Positions 33,571-42,686 of a stretch of 64,000 bases of DNA are shown here, one piece after another. Positions within the stretch are counted from its first letter, which is position 1. Every line of letters starts with the position of its first letter. The DNA is from Betaproteobacteria bacterium. Lineage in GTDB: Bacteria > Pseudomonadota > Gammaproteobacteria > Burkholderiales > Burkholderiaceae_C. Position numbers and translations under genes: made by a program. The notes under the pieces were generated by a model. The model saw nothing but the letters and a program-made list of their open reading frames with translations. It did not search any database and was not told the DNA's origin. Location of the stretch: contig CANGHH010000002.1 of the NCBI GenBank assembly GCA_947453725.1, forward strand, positions 124,001 to 188,000, given 5' to 3'.

Positions 33571-34887
33571 GTGAATCCTCCCGCCCGCACGACCGTCCCA
33601 TCGCCGATCCCGGCGCCTGCCACCGAGATGGCCCCAGGCGACCCCGCCACCGCCCGCAGCGAGCAGGCGCAGCAGCGCTTCTGGGCCCGGCTCGACGCGG
33701 CGCTGGCCGGCGGCCGGCTGCTCAAGCTGGTGCTGGCGCGGCCGCTGTCCAGCGCGGCGGCCGACGCTGCGCAGCGCATCGTCGTGCGCCCGCTGCTGCT
33801 CAAGGGCCAGGCCTGCCTGAGTTTCGTCACCAGCCACGCCACGCGCGACATCACCAAGAATCTGCCCGTGGCCGAAGCGCGGGCGCTGCTGCCCACGCTG
33901 GTCGGTACGGCCTTCCGCAACGTCCATCTGCTGACGCCAGGCGAAGAGGCGCAGCTGGTCTTCGGCAAGCGCGGCACGGCGGCGCTGAAGGTGACGAAAT
34001 CGGCCGGTGCCGAAGTGGCCGAAGCCGCTGAAGCGGCCTTGCAGCCGGTCGCAGCCGCCGCCCACGACCGCGAAAAGCAGCGCTGGATCGCCATCCAGCA
34101 GCCTTTCCTGACGGCGCTGGGCGTGACCACCGCGCAGCACCAGCTGGTGCCGGCGATGGCCCGCAAGTGGCGCCAGATCAACAAGTTCGTCGAGGTCTTC
34201 GCGCACGCGCTGCAGGGCTCGCGGCTGGCCGACGCGAAGGTCGTCAAGGTGGCCGATTTCGGCGCCGGCCGCGGCTACCTGACCTTCGCCATCCACGACT
34301 GGTTGCGCAACGCCCATGGCGTCGAGCCCCAGGTCACCGGCGTCGAGCTGCGGCCCGACCTGGTCGCCGAAGCGCAGGCCACCATCGCGCAGCTCGGGCT
34401 GGCGGGCTTGAAGTTCGAGGCCGGCGATGTCCGGACCTTTGCGCCTGGCGCGATGAACGTGATGATCGCGCTGCACGCCTGCGACACCGCCACCGACCAC
34501 GCCATCCACCTGGGCCTGCGCGCCGGCGCCGACATCATCCTGTGCAGCCCCTGCTGCCACAAGCAGATCCGCCCGCAGCTGCTGAGCCCGCACCCGTTGC
34601 GGCCGGTCTTCCAGCATGGCATCCACGCCGAACAGCAGGCCGAGATGCTGACCGACAGCCTGCGCGCGCTGCTGCTGGAAGCCAGCGGCTACGAGACCCA
34701 GGTCTTCGAGTTCATCGCGCTCGAACACACGCGCAAGAACAAGATGATCCTGGCGGTCAGGCGCCAGCACGTCCGCCCGGCCGACGCCGCGCTGGCGCAG
34801 ATCGCCGAGCTGAAGCGCTATTTCGGCATCCGCGAACAGGCGCTGGAAACGCTGCTGCAGGCTGATGGGCTGGTGCCCGCGGGCTGA
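33571..34887 (+). CDS. SAM-dependent methyltransferase (Methyltransf_32-like)
   Basis: From a GTG at 33571 the 438-residue protein has an N-terminal domain of about 160 residues and a Rossmann methyltransferase domain with motif I VADFGAGRGYLTFAI and acidic loop TGVELRPDL. ILCSPCCHKQI is a conserved cysteine-rich motif of the METTL25/Methyltransf_32 group, which may modify RNA or a protein. The substrate is not known. It ends 154 bases before a convergent ligase gene, with a terminator-like hairpin between. Confidence 0.85.
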   Translation: MNPPARTTVPSPIPAPATEMAPGDPATARSEQAQQRFWARLDAALAGGRLLKLVLARPLSSAAADAAQRIVVRPLLLKGQACLSFVTSHATRDITKNLPVAEARALLPTLVGTAFRNVHLLTPGEEAQLVFGKRGTAALKVTKSAGAEVAEAAEAALQPVAAAAHDREKQRWIAIQQPFLTALGVTTAQHQLVPAMARKWRQINKFVEVFAHALQGSRLADAKVVKVADFGAGRGYLTFAIHDWLRNAHGVEPQVTGVELRPDLVAEAQATIAQLGLAGLKFEAGDVRTFAPGAMNVMIALHACDTATDHAIHLGLRAGADIILCSPCCHKQIRPQLLSPHPLRPVFQHGIHAEQQAEMLTDSLRALLLEASGYETQVFEFIALEHTRKNKMILAVRRQHVRPADAALAQIAELKRYFGIREQALETLLQADGLVPAG

Positions 34888-34905
34888 GCGGCGCGCCGCC
34901 GCTGG

Positions 34906-34926
34906 AAAGCCGCGCCCAACGGCTTT
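34906..34926. terminator. Bidirectional terminator-like hairpin
   Basis: AAAGCCG and CGGCTTT form a perfect 7-bp stem around the 7-base loop CGCCCAA. Because the stem ends in AAA/TTT it can work in both directions, and it lies in the 154-base gap between the convergent methyltransferase and acyl-CoA ligase genes, 18 bases after the former's stop. Nothing else was seen in this gap. Confidence 0.5.
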
Positions 34927-35041
34927 GATGACTGCACAGTTTGTCGCTGCGGGCCCAGGTCGGTGTTCATGGGTGAGGACCCTGAAGAAATTCAAAACTG
35001 GTGAGCCCGCTGCACCGCAGCGACGGGCGCCCGGTCCGGTT

Positions 35042-36685
35042 TCAGCCCGTCGGCAGCGTGTAGCCCTTGAACTGCTCGCGCAGCTTGTTCTTCTGCATCT
35101 TGCCGGTGGCGCCCAGCGGGATCGCGTCGACGAAGATCACGTCGTCGGGCGTCCACCACTTGGCGATCTTGCCGTCGAAGAAGGCCAGCAGCTCGTCGCG
35201 CGTGACGGTCGCGCCGGGCTTCTTCATCACCACCAGCAGCGGGCGTTCGTCCCACTTCGGGTGGAAGGCCGCGATGCAGGCGGCCATTGCCACGCCGGGG
35301 TGGGCCATGGCGATGTTTTCCAGGTCGATGCTGCCGATCCACTCGCCGCCGGACTTGATCACGTCCTTGCTGCGGTCAGTGATCTGCATGTAGCCGTCGG
35401 CGTCCATGCGCGCCACGTCGCCGGTCGGGAACCAGTCGCCGTCGGCGCCGTGCACCAGCGGGTCGCCCCCTTCGTCCTTGAAATAGCGGTCGATGATCCA
35501 CGGCCCCTTGACCAGCACGTCGCCCGAAGTTTCGGTGCCCCAGGCCAACTCGGCGCCGTTCTCGTCGACGATCTTCAGGTCGACGCCGTAGACCGCGCGG
35601 CCCTGTTTGGACATCACGCCGTACAGCGCTTCCTGGTCCAGGCCGGCGTGCACCGGCTTGAAGGCGGCGACCGTGCCGACCGGGCTCATCTCGGTCATGC
35701 CCCAGGCGTGCAGCACGCGCACGTCGTAGTCGTCGCCGAACTTGCGCAGCATCGCCGGCGGGCAGGCGCTGCCGCCGATGACGGTGCGGCGCATGGTGCT
35801 GAATTTCAAACCGTTGGCTTCGACATGGGCCAGCAGCGCCTGCCACACGGTGGGCACGCCGGCCGATACCGTGACCTGCTCGGCCTCGAACAGCTCGTAC
35901 AGGCTCTTGCCGTCCAGCCCGGCGCCGGGGAAGACCAGCTTGGCGCCGTTCATGCACGCCGCATAGGGCAGGCCCCAGGCGTTGACGTGGAACATCGGCA
36001 CCACCGGCAGGATGCTGTCATTGGCGCTGACGCTGAGCGCGTCGGGCATCGAGATCGAGAAGGTGTGCAGCACCGTGCTGCGGTGGCTGTAGAGCACGCC
36101 CTTGGGGTTGCCGGTGGTGCCGCTGGTGTAGCACAGCGACGAGGCGGTGTTCTCGTCGAAGCTCGGCCAGCTGTAGCGGTCGTCCTGCGCCTCGAGCAGG
36201 TCTTCGAAGCAGAGCAGTCCGGGCAGCTTGTCGGCGTCGGCCGGCAGGTGCGCGCGGTCCGTCATCGCCACCCAGTGCTTCACCGTCTTCGTGCGGCCGG
36301 CCACGGCCTGCACCAGCGGCCAGAAGCTCAGGTCGAAGAACAGCACCTGGTCTTCGGCGTGGTCGGCGATGTAGACGATCTGGTCGGGGTGCAGGCGCGG
36401 GTTCAGCGTGTGCAGCACGGCGCCGCTGCCGCTGACGGCGTAGTACAGCTCCATGTGGCGGTAGCCGTTCCAGGCCAGCGTGGCGACGCGGTCGCCGGCC
36501 TGCACCCCCAGCGCCGCGATGGCCTTGGCCATGCGCCGCGAACGCACGGCCATTTCCCGGTAGGTCTCGCGGTGGATGTCGCCCTCGACGCGGCGCGACA
36601 CCACCACCTGTTCACCGTGGTGGCGTTCGGCGTGGGTGATCAGGGAAGAAATCAGCAGCGGCTGCTGCATCATCTGGCCGTTCAT
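35042..36685 (-). CDS. Acyl-CoA synthetase (AlkK/DmdB-like medium-chain type)
   Basis: An AMP-forming ligase that activates fatty or methylthio-propionate-like acids to CoA esters. The 547 residues contain [42 protein letters not shown] and [16 protein letters not shown], and the C-terminal catalytic Lys in [13 protein letters not shown]. The N-terminal [16 protein letters not shown] fits the AlkK/DmdB branch. It lies 163 bases beyond the purine-degradation deaminase on the same strand and probably has its own promoter; no link to purines is evident. Confidence 0.92.
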   Translation of the reverse strand: MNGQMMQQPLLISSLITHAERHHGEQVVVSRRVEGDIHRETYREMAVRSRRMAKAIAALGVQAGDRVATLAWNGYRHMELYYAVSGSGAVLHTLNPRLHPDQIVYIADHAEDQVLFFDLSFWPLVQAVAGRTKTVKHWVAMTDRAHLPADADKLPGLLCFEDLLEAQDDRYSWPSFDENTASSLCYTSGTTGNPKGVLYSHRSTVLHTFSISMPDALSVSANDSILPVVPMFHVNAWGLPYAACMNGAKLVFPGAGLDGKSLYELFEAEQVTVSAGVPTVWQALLAHVEANGLKFSTMRRTVIGGSACPPAMLRKFGDDYDVRVLHAWGMTEMSPVGTVAAFKPVHAGLDQEALYGVMSKQGRAVYGVDLKIVDENGAELAWGTETSGDVLVKGPWIIDRYFKDEGGDPLVHGADGDWFPTGDVARMDADGYMQITDRSKDVIKSGGEWIGSIDLENIAMAHPGVAMAACIAAFHPKWDERPLLVVMKKPGATVTRDELLAFFDGKIAKWWTPDDVIFVDAIPLGATGKMQKNKLREQFKGYTLPTG

Positions 36686-36777
36686 GGTCTGTCTCCTGGC
36701 GGGCTTTTTCGGTGTGGCGCCGGGGGCGCCGCGGTGCGTCGATTCTGTCGCATGGGTTCAGGCTGTCATGCCCGCAT

Positions 36778-36797
36778 CGTCCCTAGTTCGAGGGACG
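36778..36797. repeat. Perfect 7-bp inverted repeat between two leftward genes
   Basis: CGTCCCT and AGGGACG are separated by six bases (AGTTCG) in the 163-base gap between the deaminase stop and the acyl-CoA synthetase start. No T-run follows on either strand, so an operator or mRNA hairpin is more likely than a terminator. Confidence 0.4.
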
Positions 36798-36848
36798 CTT
36801 GCCGGCCTGCTTCAGGCCCGCTGCGCCGACCCGTTTCCCCGAATCGTC

Positions 36849-38219
36849 TCAGGCCGCGGCGCCGAAGAGCTGGCGCGCCAGCCGTCGCTGCCTCGCCACC
36901 AGCCGCGGCGCCTCCAGCGTCTGCAGTTCGCCGCCGCGCACCACCACGCGGCCGTTGACGACGCTGTGTTTCACCCGCGGCACGCTGCACAGCAGCAGCG
37001 CGGCCAGCGGGTCGTGGTCGGCGCCCGCCAGGCCGATGTCGTCGAGCGCCACCGTCACCAGGTCGCAGGCCATGCCCGGCGCCAGCGCGCCGATGTCGTC
37101 ACGCCCCAGCACGCGGGCGCCGCCCAGCGTGGCGATCTCCAGCATCTCGCGGGCCGACATCGCTGTCGCCCCAAAACCGACCCGCTGCAGCAGCAGGCCC
37201 AGCCGCGCCTCGCCCAGCAGGTGGCTGCTGTCGTTGCTGGCCGAACCGTCGACCGCCAGGCCGACCGGCACGCCAGCGTCGCGCATCGCGCGGACGGGCG
37301 CGATGCCCGAACCCAGGCGCATGTTGCTGCCCGGGCAATGCGCCACGCCGGTGCCGGTCTGCGCGAACAGCGCGAGGCCCGCCGCGTCGAGCTTGACGCA
37401 GTGGGCGTGCCAGACGTCGGGCCCCAGCCAGCCCAGCTGCTCGGCGTATTCGGCCGGCGTGCAGCCGAACTTCTCGCGCGTGTAGGCGATGTCGTGGTCG
37501 TTCTCGGCCAGGTGGGTGTGCAGGTGGACGCCGTGCGAGCTGCCGAAACTTCGGGCCAGCAGCGAGGCGTCGCGCATCAATTCCCGGCTGACGCTGAACG
37601 GCGAACAGGGTGCGACGACGATGCGCTGCATCGCGTAGCGCGCCGGGTCGTGGAAGGTCTCGATCAGGCGCTGCGTGTCGCGCAGGATGCTGGCCTCGTC
37701 CTCGACCACGCTGTCGGGCGGCAGCCCGCCCTGGCTGACGCCGACGCTCATGCTGCCGCGCGCGGCGTGGAAGCGCAGGCCGATCTCGTTGGCGGCGTCC
37801 AGCGTGTCGTCGAGCCGGCAGGCGCCGGGGAACAGGTAAAGGTGGTCGCTGCTGGTCGTGCAGCCCGACAGCAGCAGCTCGGCCATCCCCAGCTGCGTGC
37901 TGGCGTGCAGCATCTCGGGCGTCAGCCGCGCCCATACCGGGTAGAGCGCCTGCAGCCAGCCGAACAGCGAGGCGTCCTGTGCCGCCGGCAGCACCCGCGT
38001 CAGCGTCTGGAACAGGTGGTGGTGGGTGTTCACCAGGCCGGGGATCACGACCTGGTCGGCGGCGTCGATCACCCGGTCCGCCATGCCGGGCAACTCGGCC
38101 GTCGGCCCGACGGCCTCGATCACCCCGTCGCGCGCGAACAGCCCGCCGCCAGCGATCTCGCGCCGCTGCGCGTCCATCGTGACCAGCAGCGCGGCGTTCC
38201 TGACGAGCAGCGTGCTCAC
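36849..38219 (-). CDS. 8-oxoguanine deaminase (amidohydrolase family)
   Basis: Predicted to deaminate 8-oxoguanine to urate, feeding the urate pathway encoded beside it. The 456-residue TIM-barrel amidohydrolase has NTHHHLFQTLTR (the metal-binding HxH), LHTHLAEND, a His in WHAHCVKLD and the Asp in VDGSASNDS. The NTHHHLFQTLTRVLPA pattern is typical of the 8-oxoguanine deaminase branch rather than of guanine deaminases. Its start overlaps the puuD stop by 4 bases (ATGA), so uraH-puuD-deaminase form one leftward operon. Experimental members of this family also accept isocytosine. Confidence 0.88.
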   Translation of the reverse strand: MSTLLVRNAALLVTMDAQRREIAGGGLFARDGVIEAVGPTAELPGMADRVIDAADQVVIPGLVNTHHHLFQTLTRVLPAAQDASLFGWLQALYPVWARLTPEMLHASTQLGMAELLLSGCTTSSDHLYLFPGACRLDDTLDAANEIGLRFHAARGSMSVGVSQGGLPPDSVVEDEASILRDTQRLIETFHDPARYAMQRIVVAPCSPFSVSRELMRDASLLARSFGSSHGVHLHTHLAENDHDIAYTREKFGCTPAEYAEQLGWLGPDVWHAHCVKLDAAGLALFAQTGTGVAHCPGSNMRLGSGIAPVRAMRDAGVPVGLAVDGSASNDSSHLLGEARLGLLLQRVGFGATAMSAREMLEIATLGGARVLGRDDIGALAPGMACDLVTVALDDIGLAGADHDPLAALLLCSVPRVKHSVVNGRVVVRGGELQTLEAPRLVARQRRLARQLFGAAA

Positions 38220-39442
38220 TGCGCCGGCGCCCCGCTCTCGAACCAGCGCTGGATCAACGCCCTTTCGGCATCGGTGATCGCCGTGGCGTTGTTCATCGGC
38301 ATGGCCTTCAGCACCACCGCCTGCTGGTACACCGCCTGCGCGTGGCGCTGGATCAGCTCGGGCGTGTGCAGCATCACGTTCTTCTGGTTCACCTGGGCGT
38401 TGTGGCAGACCACGCAGCGCTGGTTGACGACGGCCAGCACGTCGGCCAGCACCACCTTGGCGGGCGCTGGCGGGGCTGGGGGCTGCGGCGCCGGGGCCAG
38501 CCAGACCACCAGCACCAGCAGGGCGACCACGCCAGCGGCGGCGTATTCCCAGGGTACCCGCTGACCGGCCACCAGCGCCTTGTGGCGAGCCACGAAGCTG
38601 TGGCGGATCAGCGAGCCGGCCAGCATCAGCAGCACCAGCACCAGCCAGTTGTGCGGCGCCTGGTAGAGCCAGCCGTAGTGGTTGCTGAGCATGGCGACCA
38701 GCACCGGCAGCGTGAAGTAGGTGTTGTGCACGCTGCGCTGCTTGGCGCGCTGGCCGTGGATGGCGCTGACCGCCAGGCCGGCGCGCATCTGGGCAATCAC
38801 CTTCTTCTGCCCGGGGATGATCCAGAAGAAGACATTGGCGCTCATCGCCGTGGCCAGCATCGCGCCGACCATCAGGAAGGCCGCGCGCCCGGCGAACAGC
38901 TGGCAGGCGGCCCAGGACGCGCCGATCACATAGACCAGCACCAGCCCCGCCACCGTGGCGTCGCCGCCGACCTGGGCGCTGCCATCAGCGTTCTTCTGGC
39001 GCTCGCCGACCAGCCGGCAGATGCGGTCGTAGACCAGCCAGAAGGCCGCCAGGAAGCCCAGCGCGGCGGCCACCGCCGCCGTCGGCGACCAGTCGTGCAC
39101 CTGCTTGTCGATCAGGAAGTTGCTGGCGTTGAACAGGTAGAGCACCGTGAACAGCGCGAAGCCGCTCAGCCAGGTCGAATAGCTTTCCCAGAAGAACCAG
39201 TGCAGGTGTTCGGGCAGGGTCCTGGGTGCCACCAGGTATTTCTGCGGGTTGTAGAAGCCGCCGCCGTGCACGGCCCACAGTTCGCCGTCCACGCCCTGGT
39301 CCAGCAGCGCCGGGTCGGTCGGCTTCTTCAGGCTGAAGTCGAGGAAGACGAAGTAGAAGGACGAGCCGATCCAGGCGATGGCCACGATCACGTGGGTCCA
39401 GCGCAGCAGCAGGTTGGCCCAGTCGAGCAGGTAGATGGCCAT
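38216..39442 (-). CDS. puuD: Membrane urate hydroxylase with fused cytochrome c domain
   Basis: PuuD oxidises urate to 5-hydroxyisourate at the inner membrane and passes electrons to its own heme. From the ATG at 39442 it has 408 residues: about eight membrane segments starting at LLLRWTHVIVAIAWIGSSFYF, with conserved His residues, then a short linker rich in Pro/Ala and a C-terminal cytochrome c domain with CVVCH (heme attachment) and a Met in MPMNNATAI as likely axial ligand. The gene lies 5 bases after uraH, which encodes the next enzyme. Confidence 0.92.
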   Translation of the reverse strand: MAIYLLDWANLLLRWTHVIVAIAWIGSSFYFVFLDFSLKKPTDPALLDQGVDGELWAVHGGGFYNPQKYLVAPRTLPEHLHWFFWESYSTWLSGFALFTVLYLFNASNFLIDKQVHDWSPTAAVAAALGFLAAFWLVYDRICRLVGERQKNADGSAQVGGDATVAGLVLVYVIGASWAACQLFAGRAAFLMVGAMLATAMSANVFFWIIPGQKKVIAQMRAGLAVSAIHGQRAKQRSVHNTYFTLPVLVAMLSNHYGWLYQAPHNWLVLVLLMLAGSLIRHSFVARHKALVAGQRVPWEYAAAGVVALLVLVVWLAPAPQPPAPPAPAKVVLADVLAVVNQRCVVCHNAQVNQKNVMLHTPELIQRHAQAVYQQAVVLKAMPMNNATAITDAERALIQRWFESGAPAQ

Positions 39443-39447
39443 GGCGA

Positions 39448-39801
39448 TCAGGAACCGCGGTAGGTGCTGTAGCTGTAGGGGCTGACGAGCAGCGGCACGT
39501 GGTAGTGGCCGGCGGCGTCGGCGATGCCGAAGTCCAGCTGCACCAGATCGATGAAGGGCGGGTCGGGCAGTTCGATGCCGCGCGCCCGGAAATAGGGCGC
39601 CACCTCGAACAGCAGGCGGTAGCGGCCGACGGCCATGCTGGCGGCGTCGAGCAGCGGGCTGTCGGCGCGGCCGTCGGCATTCAGCGCGAGCTGTTTCAGG
39701 ACGACAGGGCCGCCGGCCTCGATCTTCTGCAGGCTGACGCGCAGGCCGGCGGCGGGGCAGCCGTGCGCGGTGTCGAGGACGTGGGTGCTGAGGTGGCCCA
39801 T
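39448..39801 (-). CDS. uraH: 5-hydroxyisourate hydrolase
   Basis: Hydrolyses 5-hydroxyisourate to OHCU, the second step of urate breakdown. The 117-residue protein is a transthyretin-related HIUH: it opens with [16 protein letters not shown], where the His is catalytic, and ends in the diagnostic C-terminal tetrapeptide YRGS. It is first in the leftward operon with puuD. The candidate -10 on its strand (TATTCA, complement of 39816-39821) would leave an mRNA leader of only a few bases. Confidence 0.96.
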   Translation of the reverse strand: MGHLSTHVLDTAHGCPAAGLRVSLQKIEAGGPVVLKQLALNADGRADSPLLDAASMAVGRYRLLFEVAPYFRARGIELPDPPFIDLVQLDFGIADAAGHYHVPLLVSPYSYSTYRGS

Positions 39802-39815
39802 GATTTGCTGGTCTC

Positions 39816-39862
39816 TGAATAGGGGGTGGGGGCGCGGCAGGCGCCGCTGCCCCGGCTATTCT
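39816..39862. promoter_or_regulatory. Mirror-symmetric divergent promoter region of uraH and puuE
   Basis: GAATAG (39817-39822) and CTATTC (39856-39861) are inverted copies 33 bases apart, enclosing a GC-rich segment with its own partial symmetry (GCGGC-AGGC-GCCGC). Outward reading gives -10-like TATTCA on the minus strand toward uraH and TATTCT (39857-39862) on the plus strand toward puuE. No clear -35 elements are present, suggesting dependence on an activator. I infer a shared control region for the urate operons. Confidence 0.35.
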
Positions 39863-39917
39863 CGACCCCCACGCAAGATCGTTGCCACCGACTTCCCTGC
39901 TGCCAGCTGCCGCCGCC

Positions 39918-40889
39918 ATGACCGAACCCGCCCCCTCCAGCTACCCCCGTGACCTGCGCGGCCACGGCCGCAACCCGCCGCATGCGCAGTGGCCGGGCGG
40001 CGCGCGCATTGCCGTGCAGTTCGTCCTGAACTACGAGGAAGGCGGCGAGAACAACCCGCTGCACGGCGACGCCACCAGCGAGACCTTCCTGTCGGAACTG
40101 GTCACCGCCCAGGCCTTCGAGAACCGCCACATGACCATGGAGTCGATGTACGAATACGGTTCGCGCGCCGGTGTCTGGCGGCTGCTGCGCGAATTCGACA
40201 GCCGCGGTCTGCCGCTGACGGTTTTCGCGGTGACCTCGGCGATCGAGCGCTACCCCGAATTGCTCGACGTCTTCCTCGCGCGCGGCGACGAGATCGCCAA
40301 CCACGGCCTGCGCTGGATCCACCACCAGCACATGCCCGAGGCCACCGAGCGCCAGCAGATCGCGATCGCCACCCAGCAATTGAAGGACCTCTGCGGCGCG
40401 GCCTGGACCGGCGGCTGGTACACCGGCCGCGACAGCCCCAACACCCGCCGCCTGGTGGCCGAGCTGGGCGGCTACGCCTACGACAGCGACTACTATGGTG
40501 ACGACCTGCCGTTCTGGCTGAGCGTGCGCAAGGGTGACGGCAGCCTGCTGCCCCACCTGGTCGTGCCCTACTCGCTGGACACCAACGACATGCGCTACGT
40601 GCAGGCCCAGGGCTTCAACACCGGCGACCACTTCTTCACCTACCTGCGCGACAGCTTCGACGCGCTCTACGCCGAGGGCGACCCGGCGGGGCTGGACCGG
40701 CCGAAGATGATGAGCATCGGCATGCATTGCCGCCTGCTCGGCAAGCCCGGCCGCATCGGGTCGCTGCAGCGTTTCCTGGACCATGTGCAGCGCCACGCCG
40801 ACGTGTGGATCTGCCGCCGCATCGACATCGCCGACCATTGGCGCGCCACCCACCCTTACGACGCCGCCACCGCCTTCGTCTGGCGCTGA
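39918..40889 (+). CDS. puuE: Allantoinase PuuE (polysaccharide-deacetylase fold)
   Basis: Hydrolyses allantoin to allantoate without the metal centre of the classical allantoinase. From the ATG at 39918 it has 323 residues. NYEEGGENNPLHGD near the N-terminus, ESMYEYGSRAGVWRLLREF, NHGLRWIHHQ and GMHCRLLGKPGR are PuuE hallmarks. The frame extends 12 codons upstream to 39882, but the later ATG gives the usual length. The gene diverges from uraH and lies 12 bases before the uraD-allC fusion. Confidence 0.94.
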   Translation: MTEPAPSSYPRDLRGHGRNPPHAQWPGGARIAVQFVLNYEEGGENNPLHGDATSETFLSELVTAQAFENRHMTMESMYEYGSRAGVWRLLREFDSRGLPLTVFAVTSAIERYPELLDVFLARGDEIANHGLRWIHHQHMPEATERQQIAIATQQLKDLCGAAWTGGWYTGRDSPNTRRLVAELGGYAYDSDYYGDDLPFWLSVRKGDGSLLPHLVVPYSLDTNDMRYVQAQGFNTGDHFFTYLRDSFDALYAEGDPAGLDRPKMMSIGMHCRLLGKPGRIGSLQRFLDHVQRHADVWICRRIDIADHWRATHPYDAATAFVWR

Positions 40890-40901
40890 ACGAGGCCCAC
40901 C

Positions 40902-42686
40902 ATGCTGACGCTCGACATCCTCAACGGCGCGCCGCTGGCCGACTTCGTCGCGCTGCTTGACGGTACCTACGAACATTCGCCGTGGGTGGCGCAGGCCGCC
41001 GCGGCGCAGCGCCCCTTCGCGTCGCTGGCCGGTCTGAAGCATGCGCTGGCCGCGGCGGTGCGCCAGGCGCCGCGGGCGCAGCAGCTGGCGCTGATCCGCG
41101 CCCACCCGGAACTGGCCGGCAAGGCCATGGTCAGCCAGAGCTTGACCGCCGAAAGCAGCCACGAGCAGAAGACCTCGGGCCTGACCGATTGCAGCCCCGA
41201 AGAATTCGCTCGCATCCAGCAGCTGAACGCCGACTACAACGCGAAGTTCGGCTGGCCTTTCATCCTGGCGGTGCGCGGTCCACGCGGGCAGGGCCTGGGC
41301 CGCAGCGAGATCATCGCCACCTTCGCGCGCCGCCTCGCCGGCCACGCCGACTTCGAATTCGCCGAGGCGCTGCGCAACATCCACCGCATCGCCGAGATCC
41401 GCCTGAACGACAAGTTCGGCGCCACGCCGACGCGTGGCCAGCAGGTCTGGGACTGGGCCGAAGCCCTGGCCGTGCACAGCGACCCGGGCTTCCAGGAAGC
41501 GGGCCAGTTGACGGTGACCTACCTCACCGCCGCCCACCAGGCCTGCGCCGCGCAGTTGCAGGCCTGGATGCACGAATGCGGCTTCGATGAGGTCGGCATC
41601 GACGCTGTCGGCAATGTCGTCGGCCTGTACCACGGCAGCGACCAGGGTCGCGATCTCCAGGCCCGCCGCCTGCTGACCGGCAGCCACTACGACACGGTGC
41701 GCAACGGCGGGAAATACGACGGCCGGCTGGGCATCCTGGTGCCGATGGCCCTCGTCGCCGAACTGCACGCCCAGGGCCGCCGCCTGCCCTTCGGTTTCGA
41801 GGTCGTGGGCTTTGCCGAAGAAGAAGGCCAGCGCTACAGGGCCACCTTTCTGGGCAGCGGCGCGCTGACCGGCCACTTCGACCCGGCCTGGCTGGACCAG
41901 CAGGACGAAGCCGGCATCGCGATGCGCGATGCGATGCGGGCCGCCGGCCTGCCGGCCACGCTGCCGGCCATCCAGGCGCTGCAGCGCGACCCGGCCCGCT
42001 ACCTCGGTTTCGTCGAGGTCCACATCGAACAGGGCCCGGTGCTCAACGAGCTCGACCTGCCGCTGGGCGTGGTCACCTCGATCAACGGCAGCCTGCGCTA
42101 CCTGGGCGAGGTCATCGGCACCGCCAGCCACGCCGGCACCACGCCGATGGACCGCCGCCGCGACGCGGCCTGCGCGGTGGCCGAGCTGGCGCTCTTCGTC
42201 GAGCGCCGCGCCGCCGCCACGCCCGACGCCGTCGGCACCGTCGGCCTGCTGAACGTCCCCGCCGGCAGCATCAACGTGGTGCCCGGCCGCTGCCAGTTCA
42301 GCCTGGACCTGCGCGCCACCACCAACGCCGTGCGCGATGAACTGGGCGCGGCGGTGCGGGCTGAACTGGCCGCCATCTGCGGCCGCCGCAGCCTGGCCTG
42401 CCGCCTGGAAGAGACCCTGGCCGCCGCCGCCGCGCCCAGCGACCCGGTCTGGCTGCAGCGCTGGGAAGCCGCGGTGCAGCGCCTGGGCCTGCCCGTCTTC
42501 CGCCTGCCCAGCGGCGCCGGCCACGACGCGATGAAGCTGCACGAGCTGATGCCGCAGGCCATGCTCTTCCTGCGCGGCGGCAACGCCGGCATCAGCCACA
42601 ACCCGCTGGAAACCATCACCGCCGACGACGCCGAGCTGTGCGTCGCGGCTTTCCTGAATCTGCTCGAAGGGCTGGCCCCAGCATGA
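40902..42686 (+). CDS. Bifunctional OHCU decarboxylase / allantoate amidohydrolase (UraD-AllC fusion)
   Basis: One 594-residue polypeptide joins two purine-degradation enzymes. Residues 1-165 are UraD, which decarboxylates OHCU to S-allantoin: catalytic His in LIRAHPELAGKA, then SHEQKTSGL and NIHRIAEIRLNDKFG. Residues 185-594 are an M20-type allantoate amidohydrolase: GSHYDTVRNGGKYDG, GFAEEEGQRY, HIEQGPVL and GISHNPLE supply the metal ligands. The steps flank the PuuE reaction, so the fusion and puuE together turn OHCU into ureidoglycine. The stop overlaps the next gene (ATGA). Such fusions are known in Burkholderiales. Confidence 0.94.
   Translation: MLTLDILNGAPLADFVALLDGTYEHSPWVAQAAAAQRPFASLAGLKHALAAAVRQAPRAQQLALIRAHPELAGKAMVSQSLTAESSHEQKTSGLTDCSPEEFARIQQLNADYNAKFGWPFILAVRGPRGQGLGRSEIIATFARRLAGHADFEFAEALRNIHRIAEIRLNDKFGATPTRGQQVWDWAEALAVHSDPGFQEAGQLTVTYLTAAHQACAAQLQAWMHECGFDEVGIDAVGNVVGLYHGSDQGRDLQARRLLTGSHYDTVRNGGKYDGRLGILVPMALVAELHAQGRRLPFGFEVVGFAEEEGQRYRATFLGSGALTGHFDPAWLDQQDEAGIAMRDAMRAAGLPATLPAIQALQRDPARYLGFVEVHIEQGPVLNELDLPLGVVTSINGSLRYLGEVIGTASHAGTTPMDRRRDAACAVAELALFVERRAAATPDAVGTVGLLNVPAGSINVVPGRCQFSLDLRATTNAVRDELGAAVRAELAAICGRRSLACRLEETLAAAAAPSDPVWLQRWEAAVQRLGLPVFRLPSGAGHDAMKLHELMPQAMLFLRGGNAGISHNPLETITADDAELCVAAFLNLLEGLAPA

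Noticed and set aside
32389-34995. An 868-codon minus-strand frame
   Set aside because: Antisense to the S9 peptidase, TerC and methyltransferase genes, all well supported.
39696-42599. A 967-codon open frame on the minus strand
   Set aside because: It lies antisense to uraH-puuE-uraD-allC, which have clear families and motifs. Its composition (Ala, Arg, Gln, Gly, His) is the usual antisense shadow of a high-GC gene and no domain is visible.
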